Assembly: GCF_046630445.1 (NCBI RefSeq)
Contig: NC_092337.1
Location: 369,945,501-370,009,500 of the forward strand
Origin: Rutidosis leptorrhynchoides
Lineage: Eukaryota; Streptophyta; Magnoliopsida; Asterales; Asteraceae
DNA length: 64,000 bases
Direction of reading: 5' to 3'
Part shown: piece by piece, positions 24,820 through 35,356 of the stretch
Layout of the letters: each line of letters starts with the position of its first letter
How positions within the stretch are numbered: the stretch's first letter is position 1
Made by a program: the position numbers and the translations under genes
Notes under the pieces: model-generated
Seen by the model: only the letters and a program-made list of their open reading frames with translations
Database searches by the model: none
Told to the model about the DNA's origin: nothing

Positions 24820-27800
24820 ATGAAAAAATCCACATTTGCAATAGGCATGTCTGCTTTTGAGCACAATGAGGAAGAAGAAGTCAAAAAGTCAAAGAAGAAT
24901 AATGTCAAAGTTCCAACTACACTTGCTTCCATTGAATCACTAACTTTCCCTAAGGTATTCAATATCTTCTTTGATGTTTTTGCTCTATTTAGGTTTGTGT
25001 TTATGCATACATTTCATCTAATGACTAAATTTGTGAAAAAGGTTCAGGAAGTTGTGCTTTTGGCTGATTATAGATGCAAACTGTGCCGAGATAGAGTAGC
25101 CAATATCGTTGCAAGATACAATGGTAAGTACTTCCATTTAATATTACTAAATCTTTGGATAGTCTTATCCTTTTTTTATGCGGTGTTTCATGATCATAGT
25201 TTATGATGTAATGTGTTAACTCAGAACTATAAAGTAGTTCTAAAGATGAACTTTGTGGATTCATGCATTGTTCATGATACTAAATTGCTAGTTGTTAAAT
25301 GGGCCGCCAATTGAATGTTTAGTAATCATTTGTTTTATTAAACTTCCCCATACCTCAAGATATGCTGTTAACGAGGTTTGAATATGAAAACTCTTGTAAA
25401 ATCTATAAACCTTCACTTCGATATTACTAATAAAGCAAATTCTACAAACTTTCACCATTTTGCTTATCTTTTTTAATACTCACTTTAATTTAGTTGATCA
25501 CTTTAATTTAGTTGATTCCAAAGACTAAACTTTTGTAACTCAAAGGGTTACAAATTTCACAACTTACTCATATTTTATGCGGGTCTAGGATCCCTCGTTC
25601 CTGATATTAACTAAAAGTAAATTGAGTTACTCCATCCGTTTCATTTAAAGTATTTTATTTTTATTGTGTTATTATAAGTGTCATTGACGTTTAACCATTA
25701 AACAAGACTATAGTATGTGTATATCATATTCATATGAGATTTGATTGATCAAGATTGTACTACAATATAAAGAATCCTAAAACTTTTCAAAGTACAACGG
25801 ATAAAGAATCCATTCCAGCGGTGGCTGAGTGGTATCCTTGGTTTCACTTCGGTGGGGCCAGGGCAAGGGGTAGCAGTGGATTCAAGTTCGAATCCCACTC
25901 TTTAAAAATACCCGTGGTAGGCTTACTTACCATAAGCCGGGTTGCCCCTGGGAAGGTTTTACCGACCTATTCAGGACCCAGATCCGACCCGCCTGCCCCT
26001 CGGGATGGTTTAAGGTTCGGATCCCTGTAATATGGTTCGGGTTTCCTGCCCGAACGCGTGTGTATCTGCAAATGATGACTAGGCTTCGGTCCGGACTGAT
26101 GCAAGCTTGCCGTTAAAAAAAAAAAAAAAAAAAAAAAAAACAAAAAACCGATAAAATTATATTTTACAAGGAATTATAAAATTTTTACAATTTGACATCG
26201 GATACCCTGGTTAGAAATTGGGTCCATTTGTCATACCTTTTCCAAATTTGCAAATTTTCTTCCTTAAAGTCGTTACATTCTTGTCAGACTTGTACCTTAT
26301 ATGTAGTTTATATGATGCTCGTTAGTTTATTACTACTCAAATGAAAATATACGAAACACTTAATTAAGTAGATACATGGTCGTGTTAGGTTGGTTATGTC
26401 TTGACCTTTTTCAAGATTATGTAAGACCACTTGTTACAATAATTATGACTGAAGGTAAATTTGATGTTTTTGAGAATAAAACAAATAATTACAGTAGCAT
26501 TCATAAATTAAAATACCTACTATTAATTAAATAAATTACATAAATTAAAATTCCTAACAATATAAATTACATAGATTAAAATTTTATAAATTAAAATTCC
26601 TAAGATTACATATACATTTTAGAATCCATTCATAGTACGAAATTTGGAGGAAAGTTATGCTCGACGAAATCGTCCTTTGGTTAATCACGCACTTATTTGT
26701 CTCGTTTGTCTCGTATTTCACAGTTAATTGTTTATCGATCCTTTCTCTAACACATTGGATTATGCTCTCTGGTTCTAACATTTATTTCTTCCTCAATCGA
26801 ACTAATAGCGAATCCATTATCTTCTTGTAACGTGTAATGTTACACAAGTGTACATCACCCTACACATCTTATTAACACTCATAGCTCGAAAAGGTATCCT
26901 CAAAATAGAAACCCGAACTTGAAGTACCCAAAATGTTCACTCAACATCTTTTCGGACACTTGCTTGATATCTCATAAATTTGGCACGTGTCAGTAGGATC
27001 GACAACTGTTTGACAAGTGTAGTCCAAATTGATATATAGCATCGGCTAGGTACTAACATTTGGTATAATGATGCCCAGTTAGCTCAAATGTGTGAGTAGA
27101 GTAGTGTCTCTTTCTAATGAACTAATAGCTTAGTGGTATACGTTGCATTAGAAGTTGGGGTCCAACATGTTGCAGCCTTTGTCATAATGAGTACATGTCC
27201 GAGTTCCACTATTGGCAAAGGTTTACAACCCCTTGACAAAGTGGGATGATACTCAATCCTGTCACATGGAGGTGGAGGTATTTTACATCCATCCGACTCC
27301 TACGGGGTGAGTTTGATGGTTTTCGGTTTGGGTATCGCATCCAAACTACACCTTTTACCAAAATATCATAGGCATTTAAAACATTAATATCATTATTCAA
27401 ACCTGTCATTCCCAAAAAATCTGTGTCATATCCACATGTTATATCATATCCACATGTTATATGAAGCAATTTCTACAAGCATAAGCGTCCGATTTTTTGC
27501 TCACCCCTAGTGTATCGCACCTTTCAATGCAGTAGGACAATTTATTCCAACCACGATTCATATAGTCAATACTCTTAAGCATCCCCCTAAAACCATGTTT
27601 CTTTTCTTGTGTACTATACAAACGTAGAATATCTTATGCATTGGTCTTTTTCATATACTAGGGACAATGTAACTCAATAATACACTTACACAAGACGTTG
27701 TCTCGTTCATCTGGAAGTATTCATCAAACGTATTTCCGGTTATGCCATAAGCCAATTGGTGTATGGTGGATGTACAGTTTTGTAGTTTAGTCAAAGTTGG

Positions 27801-30800
27801 CAACTACTTGCATCATAACTTTCTTTAAAAAATTTAGATTACCTGGGAATTTATTTCCCGGAGTACTGAGATATACTTGGTGTGATAAGAATGAACAATT
27901 GGCAGCGTATGTGAATACGTCTCCGAAAAATATTTGGCGGATACTTAGTCGTCTCCTATAAGTAATCCTTCCATAACCGATTAGTTGCAACTTCACGATC
28001 TCTCATAATGTAGAATTGAGATCGTGATATTTGTGTAGCGAAGATTGGTCCACGTATTGCTGGACGAATCCGTTATAACTTCGTCTTCAGAATCAGACTT
28101 AAAGATTATATCGTCAGATTCCATTTGATAAATACATTGAATAAGTTGTGATGTAAAAGAACTAGTATAGAAATCAAGAGATAGAGATAGAGATGAATGT
28201 GTGAAAGAATGAATAAATCAGTGTGGCATTTATAATTGAAAAAAATTGTTTTTTTTTAATAAGAAAAATAGTTGTTGTCAAAAGGCTAAAAACCACAACC
28301 AATCAAATAATGCCACGTGGAATTCAACGCCTCATTGTTGTTAGTTGGTAACGAAACTGATACCTCGTAGGCATCAGTTTGGACGCCTCGTAACATACAT
28401 TAAGAGGTCAAAAATTGCCAAGTCAGATTTAACGCCCCTTTACGCCTTGTAACTTATGGTGTAAATGGTTGATAGCACATATTTCGTACCTCGGCTCATT
28501 CACCAACTAGGCCGTGAGTTTCCGTCCTTGCTTTAGTGTTGTTCATACGGTCTAAAAATAGTTGGTTACATAGTTTTAGAATTTATAGAGTGCACGAGCA
28601 AAAGCGGATACAAAGTTGTCTTCCGATATGAGATATGTTAGGTACCCGAGAAGGAGTAAAACGTGTTTTCCTAGCCTTAAGGAGGATCCTTTATACGAGG
28701 CTATATAAAGGATCCAAGACTCCCTAGATTAGCTAAGCTTAGCCACTGTTATGTAGAGATTTTCAAGAGAGTCGTGGAAAGTCAATCTTGACTGATTGAC
28801 TTTCTCTCTTAATCTTAATGGCTAATCTTCACATTCATTGATATTCGTGTGTCAAGGGTCCTATCAATTGGTATCAGAGCCTATCATTCAATGAACCGAA
28901 TGAAGATCCTATGAATATTATGAATGTTTTCCCTCCACCTTCAAACCTTCAAACACAAACACATATATCTTCAAACTCAAACCTTCGAATCTTCATCATC
29001 TTCATCATGAAGATATGGAGATCTTCAAATTTTTTCAGCCCAACAAGCTTACTATCAGCCCACTACAGAATCTGACATGTATTTTTTAGAAGTTTCACTT
29101 TTGGTCCCTGCCATGTTTCCAGAATTTACAAGGGCAGTCTTTTACCGAATCTGACAACAATTTTGGCAGTTTTAGCCCCTGACTTTTAACAGAATTTTCA
29201 TGACTAGTCCTTTACCGAATCTGGACCTCCAAAGCATATTTTCAATTATTTTCGAGGCTCGGATTCACACGGCTTTTCTCATACGCGTTATTCACGATAT
29301 TTGGAGATTTGCCTAGCTCATCAACCATTTTATACAATGACGCTCTTATTTCATACGATATTCATGCGAGCATCATTGTGGGGGAGATATAGATATGGTT
29401 GATGTGTGTGTGACTTCAATACACATACGGTATTAGACTCGGACTTCAAAGAGACAAAGTCAAAGCATTACTTGTTTGACGAGTGAGCAAAGGAAAACGA
29501 AAAGAACTTCCACATCCTTGGGGGAGTATTGGAGACGTAAGGAACTTCGAAGGAGCCACGTCAAAGCCAACTATATTGATACCGGCAATATATGAATAAT
29601 TGAGGCTATCAAAGATGTGATGAGTACACACTTGATTGGCCGTATGCCCCATACATTCCGGGGGGAGTTTCTCAAGTTTTTCGAGCTTACTAATCAAGTC
29701 AAGTGTTGGGGGGGAGCTAAGTGATTTCGAAGAAGATCTTTTAATTCTCCATTGGGGTTTAGTCAAAAGCCGGGACTTTAGCAATTTTTCGATAATCGTG
29801 CTAAGTTAGAAGATGCTTGTTTCAAGATCGTTCTTAGTTCACGTAGGAAAGCCCAAGTACTTTGAAGGGGGAGATTCTAAGACTTCGAGGTATTCTTCAT
29901 CAAAATGAAATGATGCAATGATGAATGTCTACCTTGTGCATTCCGCTGGGCAAGCTCAAAGACCGTTGAAAGAACGATGACATCAAGTTTTGAAGATTTT
30001 AAGATCTTCATCAACGGTCGTACATCATTTTTTGTTGGGGGGGGGGGGGGGGAGTTAGTTAGCAGTAGTTGATTCTTTCATTGTAATGTTGTATGTTTAC
30101 TAGGGAGTTAGTTTTTGGAAACCCGTCTCACTCCTGGGGGGAGAATGTTAGGTACCCGAGAAGGAGTAAAACGTGTTTCCCTAGCCTTAAGGAGGATCCT
30201 TTATACGAGGCTATATAAAGGATACAAGACTCCCTAGATTAGCTAAGCTTAGCCACTGTTATGTAGAGATTTTCAAGAGAGCCGTGGAAAGTCAATCTTG
30301 ACTGATTGACTTTCTCTCTCAATCTTAATGGCTAATCTTCCCATTCATTGATATTCATGTGTCAAGAGTCCTATCAAGATATTAGCGAGATTAGTTATGA
30401 CCTAAAGAAAGGCCGACATGATGAAGCCCCTTTTAAGTTGAAAGGAGAACTTCACTTACTAAATTTTTGGGTAGCAAGAATCTTTCCTCGGAGGCACGGA
30501 AAGCTTCGGCCTCTGCTTTTGGGGGCAGGGTTGGTCGATAGATTTTTCTTTTCCTAAACCAATTCGGTTATTCTAGTCGGTCTAACATTTTGTTATGGGT
30601 TGCTTGGCAGTTCACCTCATATTTAAAAAAAGTTGGGGAAGAGCGCTGCACATGTTCGATTCATATTATTGGTTTATTACTAAAGTATATAGTATATAAT
30701 ATATGTTAGTCCCAGTATAACTAATCTTTTTTTAATCAATAAAAATGACTTTAGTGGGTGAATCTGTAGTACTAAAATAACTATAAAAGTTTGTAAGCAA

Positions 30801-30820
30801 TTAATTTTTAGATAAATGAC

Positions 30821-30867
<47 letters not shown>

Positions 30868-31730
30868 TGTGACAAAAAACTGAAATATATAAATAATCAT
30901 TTTTACGAATCTGTGAAAAGATAAGGAGTACAAGCAAAACCAAGACAAACATACAAACATTACTGTCTTCTTGGCTCAACAAATAAACATAATACAACAA
31001 GCTGGACCTTTATGCCATAACCAAAATTAAATATAAGGACCTCAGAAGCTATGAATCTTCACTGTAATTAGGCATGGTCAAATCAGGATCCTTGGATCAT
31101 TAGACCAATAACTATTATTCTTATGTGCATAGTATTTTAACTAAATCAATTTAGCAGCGCACAATAACTACAAGGTAAAAAGGTGTTAGTTCCTTTTTGA
31201 GTGGGGTCACATGCACCCACTGCGTAACACGTGGCTCCGCCACGGGGTTAATTATTTGTTAATCAGTGCACTTTTTCTTTTTTACTTTCACGTTTTGAGC
31301 AAATTAATACTTTAATAATTGAGCTTGTGTTTCCATCTCAAATTTGTTAAGTTTTGAACTTATCATATGTACATACTTCAATTCTTAACTAAGATAGTCT
31401 TCCAAGTAATGATAAACTAGATGAATCTTATACAAAGTATCAAATATATTACATTATTACATCCTAAAAGAATTACATGACATTTATTTGTGACCTTACG
31501 TTTTTTTATATACTAATGACTTTTATGTATTTTACTAAAAACTGATACTCGTAGGAGATATGGAGTCAATGGAGATAACGATGACGGAGAAAAAGGTAAC
31601 TTTTACATTTACGGGTAAATACTCGAAAGCAAGCAAAGGAAGAAGAGAAAATTCTGAAGTTTTCGCCATCTGTAAGAACATGGTCAATAAAATCTTCAAT
31701 TTCAAAAGTAAAGTTTTCTTGAATTCTTGA
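24820..31730 (+). CDS. Heavy-metal-associated (HMA) domain protein with a TE-filled 6.4 kb intron
   Basis: Three exons: 24820-24954, 25042-25123 and 31555-31730, GT-AG throughout. They join to 393 nt, giving 130 aa. The join is supported by frame and content. Exon 2 supplies VQEVVLLADYRCKLCRDRVA with the metal-binding CxxC (CKLC). Exon 3 continues the fold with MESMEITMTEKKVTFTFTGK, the second half expected of an HMA domain. The N-terminus (about 45 aa) is K/E-rich. No C-terminal CaaX box is seen, so it is not a classical HIPP. Family role: small cytosolic metal-binding or metallochaperone-like proteins; the partner is unknown. Intron 1 (87 bp) has a weak pyrimidine tract and stays open in frame, so retention would give 159 aa. 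Intron 2 (6,431 bp) contains a SINE, a PIF/Harbinger remnant, a TRIM and a Stowaway-like MITE. Expression across so long an intron is not shown, so this could be a decaying gene. Confidence 0.78.
25630..25805. mobile_element. Possible Stowaway-like MITE in HMA intron 2
   Basis: The left end CTCCATCCGTTTCATTTAAAG after TA resembles the Stowaway terminus. The right end (complement of CTTTGAAAAG and ATCCGTTG words) is only a partial inverted match and adjoins the SINE. Low confidence. Confidence 0.4.
25813..26147 (+). mobile_element. tRNA-derived SINE in HMA intron 2
   Basis: An internal RNA polymerase III promoter is visible: A box TGGCTGAGTGG at 25822-25832 and B box GTTCGAATC near 25887. A G/C-rich body follows, ending in GATGCAAGCTTGCCGTT and a 27-base A tail from 26114. 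A weak direct repeat (GGATAAAGAAT / CGATAAAATTA) flanks it. It is mobilised by LINE machinery in trans. Orientation is the same as the host gene. Confidence 0.85.
26760..28124 (-). pseudogene. Decayed PIF/Harbinger-type transposase (HARBI1/ALP1-like)
   Basis: On the - strand, an ATG at 28124 opens MESDDIIFKSDSEDEV. Family landmarks then follow in order but in different frames: RDREVATNRLWKDYL near 28000, YPPNIFRRRIHIR near 27925, FLGMTGLNNDINVLNA near 27410 (plant family: GSNNDINVL) and a KDVE...FWVLQVR...YTCVTLH stretch near 26960-26840 (family: KDVERAFGVLQ...YTCIILHN). Several stops and frameshifts separate them, so the gene is dead. Terminal inverted repeats and the 3-bp target duplication were not found. 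It lies antisense within HMA intron 2. Confidence 0.8.
28636..28866 (+). repeat. 5' LTR of the TRIM
   Basis: 231 bp. It contains a TATA-like CTATATAAAGG near 28703 and is followed by the primer binding site. Confidence 0.93.
30146..30376 (+). repeat. 3' LTR of the TRIM
   Basis: 231 bp, same length as the 5' copy, preceded by a G-rich polypurine tract and followed by the AGATA target repeat. Confidence 0.93.
30826..30866. repeat. Poly-T run (41 T)
   Basis: An uninterrupted T run in HMA intron 2. On the - strand it could be the A tail of a retroposed sequence, but no SINE or LINE body was recognised beside it. Confidence 0.9.
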
Positions 31731-32288
31731 TTATTTTATGATTACCATCATGTTACGACAATTTAAATACTATGGAATCGAAATGTATATAAGAGAATTA
31801 TATAGTAGCTTAGGAAATACGTAAAACCACATCATTAACTAACAATTTTGTAAGTTGTATGTTATAATTTTGTAATATGTATCTTTTGTACACCTCATTT
31901 ATCCTCTTTCTCTAAAGATTACATTATGGGCTCTTTACGTTTTTGTTTCATTAAGTTCTAAATGAAAAAAGATAGAAAAATGAATATGAAATGAATATAA
32001 GCAATAATTAGTAAATGAACTAACTTTTTTACAATTATATGAATGAAGTACTCTATATTTAATAATCGTGTTCCCTTTTCTCTTAACATCCCAATTTGGT
32101 TCCGTTATGGTTAATGGTGGAGTATTGGTTGGAGTTGTCCTTAGTATAGCAAGTGTTATATGTACATAGAGAGATGACTTTCTCTACTTTTGAGAGTGTT
32201 TTTACTCTAAATGGAGAAATAACTTGTCTTTATTCTCGGATAGGAGGAAGGATTGTCTACATCTCACTTCCCTCATACACCACTTATG
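31731..32288. other. Spacer downstream of the HMA gene
   Basis: Presumed 3' UTR and AT-rich spacer. No frame, repeat boundary or RNA gene recognised. Confidence 0.4.
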
Positions 32289-34036
32289 TGTTATTGAGTT
32301 TTGTGTGGTCTAAATCAATTGTACTATTCAACAGAAGTCGAAGACAAAGTTGAACAGAAAAGGACACGCGTCGGCGACTGTCAATTGACCTTACAAGACC
32401 ACGTGATAATGCAGAAGTTTAACGCATGTGCAGACATGGGTTATTACTTTGTCAACGCCTAGGAAACCCAACATTCTATTTGTTTATTCAAATAGTACGG
32501 CCAAACCAATTTGAGGTGTTTCTGCAAATAGCTACCAAAGAGGAAAGAAATAGAGCACGCTCTCTGATGATGTTGTCGACACAAGTACAGACATCCTATG
32601 TACCACTGGACAACAGATCTATTGTCTGGTTAATAGGACTTCTATAAATAAGTAACTCCACTATTGTACGGAGTAATATTTAGTGGTGTGGGTATAATTA
32701 AATAGAGTCCAAACTTTGTAAAAGCTTAAGATATCCTCTTTAGCTATTTTAGGTGTACTTTTGTGACGATCGGTCCAAATCCATATGGACGGACACGTCA
32801 TTCATTGATTTCATTGCGAGGTATTTGACCTCTATGATACGTTTTGTAAACATTGCATTCTTTTAAAAAGGCACACCATAAATGAATATTTAAATCAAAG
32901 GTTTTCGACATCTAATAATTTCTACATATATACAATCACTGTAAATAATAGTTTACAATAGTACTTCCATTGACCATGCAGTCAAAATAAGATACATGGT
33001 GATGATTTGGTGAATGCAACGTTTCCTTGAAAAATATGCCATGCAAGACTCCATGCACATAACTTGTCTAACATATAAGCAAACAGCGGAAGACTTCTAG
33101 GGAACCTGAGAATAAACATGCTAACAAGTGTCAACACAAAGGTTGGTGAGTTCATAGTTTTAGTGTTTCGTATAATCTGTATATAAAAGTGGATCACAAG
33201 ATTTTAGTTGTTTCATCCAGAAATGTTTATCAATAGATTATATAAAAGTGGATCACAAGATTTCAGTTGTTTCATCCAGAAACGTTTATCAAAATATTCT
33301 ACGAAATTGAGCACCCTGGTAACTAAACTTTAACGTATATATAATTTGTACCCTTTGTATAATCATCTTAATAATACACGCAAACCAACGTGTACGCTTC
33401 TCAAATAGCATGCGTCCGTTAAAAGGCTAGTGCTCTAGCTCGGACGGGGATATCAAGCCCTATGGATCCATATACTACTACTCGCGCCCACCAGTTCTTA
33501 TAACCGGCAGTTACTAGTTACCAAAGCTAAGGGATTTTTGGTTCAAACTCGGTGTAGAATTTAGTATGTAACTTGTATCCATTGCGTTTAAATTAAAGTG
33601 CATGTATTCTCAGCCCAAAAATATATATTGCAAAAGCAATTAAAAAGGGAGCAAATGAAACTCACACATATAAATATTGTATATCGGTTAATAAAATATT
33701 TGCATGTATTCTCAGCCCAAAAATGTAGAGAGTAAAAGGGATCTTATGAAACTCACAGTTTAATATTGATATACAATATTGCAGGAAAGCACGTAGACGC
33801 ATCGGAGATGATAAACACGAGGTTTGATTCACAAAAATACCCCCGAACATTACCCATAATTTCCTTGGCAATAACTCATATTTTCCTTAGCTCTAGCTCG
33901 CTCGGAAACTCGTTTTGAAAATTACTTGGACATCACTCCGTCGTAATATTTTTTTGTACATTATTATTTTTGTATCGCAAAAATAATAACACTAATAATA
34001 ATAATAAAAAAAAATAAGATTAATAATAATCTTATT

Positions 34037-34084
<48 letters not shown>

Positions 34085-34152
34085 TAAATAATATTACGGA
34101 GTATATATATATTTGTGTATGTGTGTGATTTAATTCGAGCGAAAACACTGAA

Positions 34153-34227
34153 ATTTATAGATGTGGCCTGAAATCTGGAGTCATGCGACTCGCATGGAAA
34201 TGGCCTTCTGGCCATGCGACTCGCATG
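34153..34227 (-). promoter_or_regulatory. Putative promoter of the solo LTR: palindromes plus TATA
   Basis: Reading the - strand: two copies of CATGCGAGTCGCATG (34213-34227 and 34182-34196), then TATAAAT at 34159-34153. The arrangement is the same as in the Tat/Athila-type LTRs at 15.3 and 58.9 kb. The function is inferred. Confidence 0.55.
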
Positions 34228-34510
34228 AGGACCAGGGACAGCTCACATTGTTTTTGTCCTAACATTTGTCGACATAATAAAATATAAATATAATATATAT
34301 AATTTAAATTAATTAATTATATATTATATTAAATTCACGTGCATAGTTGACTTGTAATTTTTGTTCCGATAAGTCGTACGTTGTCACTCGACTTATGTCC
34401 CGGTTCCGGTTTTTTCGAACGCCCTTTCGTACGCTGAGAAAACTTGTACTTTACGTTTCGTGAATCGTACCTTTGTCAAAATATAGTCTTAAATCATCCA
34501 TAAAATATAC

Positions 34511-34640
34511 CACTGTAGCAAAGTTACTGTAGCAAAGCCAATTTTTACTGTAGCAATTCACTGTAGCAAAGTCAATTTCACTGTAGCAAATAGTGATTTT
34601 CAAAAACACTGTAGCATTTTGGGTACTGTAGCAATTTGAA
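34511..34640 (-). repeat. CTACAG-motif array (7 copies) in solo LTR
   Basis: CTGTAGCA on the + strand is repeated seven times at irregular spacing. In the sense of the LTR this is TTGCTACAG, the same word as in the array at 36003-36233. Confidence 0.85.
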
Positions 34641-35356
34641 AATGTTACTATCGTTTACTAAATAACTTGAAATTATATATATGTATATATCTTTTTAATA
34701 TATATAAATCAGTTTTTAAATACACATTGGAAGTTATTTATAAATAAATTTTAATAATAAATATTTCAACTTATCATATATATTCAAATAGATATTTAAA
34801 CCAATAAGTTTAATGTACGGTATCAAATAATTAATACATTGTTACCTTTTCAAGTTATAGTATATATGTATCTATTTACATAAAATTGTTCGCGAATCGT
34901 CAAAAACAACCGAAAAGTATTTAAATATATAAAAGTAGTTCAAAAATTTTGAGATTCAGTTTTACAGACTTTGCTTATCGTGTCGAAAATGTTAATCATA
35001 CAAAGATTAAGTTTAAATTTGGTCAGAAATTTCCGGGTCATCACAACTTTGTATCAACCAACTATTTATTCCGTCTTTAAATAGTTGTGATTCTTTGAAA
35101 TTTATATCAATAAAAGAATAAGTTGAAAATTACCCTTGAATCCTATTTAATTACTTGTTTGAGTACACTTAAATGTTGTATAATATGTTTAAACAAAAAG
35201 AAATTGTATTCACCCCCTCTACGATAATCCTGTTGTTATTTCGGGACCAACATTATCAAAACTCAATTGATCACTACATAAACAAAGGCACCTGAATGGC
35301 CCGAAAGTTCTAACGTGAGAAACACGAGCTTGATGAGCAATTAAGAAATCCGAGAC

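Larger units (their letters stand above)
28636..30376 (+). mobile_element. TRIM-type LTR element in HMA intron 2
   Basis: Two 231-bp LTRs (28636-28866 and 30146-30376) begin TGTTAGGTACCCGAGAAGG and end GTCCTATCA. The 5-bp target duplication AGATA is perfect at 28631-28635 and 30377-30381. A tRNA-Met primer site TTGGTATCAGAGC directly follows the 5' LTR, and the purine tract CTGGGGGGAGAA precedes the 3' LTR. The 1.28 kb interior has no frame for gag or pol. By eye the LTRs differ at about seven sites (around 3%), so it is a moderately old insertion. Structurally whole but non-autonomous, possibly Copia-derived. Confidence 0.93.
32762..35045 (-). mobile_element. Solo LTR, Tekay-like Ty3 family
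   Basis: 2,284 bp flanked by the perfect 5-bp duplication ACTTT (32757-32761 and 35046-35050), with no internal region. On the - strand it begins TGTGATGACCCGGAAATTTC and ends CCGATCGTCACA, resembling the Tekay LTRs at 4706 and 61067. Solo LTRs with intact duplications arise by recombination between the two LTRs of one element. The interior carries a CTACAG-motif array, a palindrome pair and a TATA box, all in the orientation of the LTR. Confidence 0.9.
32289..35252 (+). mobile_element. Probable Copia-type solo LTR, interrupted by another solo LTR
   Basis: The right end ATTCACCCCCTCTACGATAA followed by TCGGGACCAACA (to 35252) is typical of Copia LTR 3' ends. A TATA box (CTATAAATA) lies at about 32643. 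A start at TGTTATTGAG (32289) would give TGTT...AACA termini and a near-match duplication (TTATG / TTATC). Without the inserted 2.3 kb it would be about 675 bp. No primer site follows, so it is a solo or 3' LTR. The left boundary is tentative. Confidence 0.42.

Noticed and set aside
25755-26030. 91-aa frame over the SINE
   Set aside because: It covers the pol III boxes and body of a tRNA-derived SINE; not a gene.
32153-32647. Two frames of 66 and 73 aa as a candidate small gene
   Set aside because: No recognisable domain, and the region fits a Copia-type LTR promoter segment with a TATA box better.
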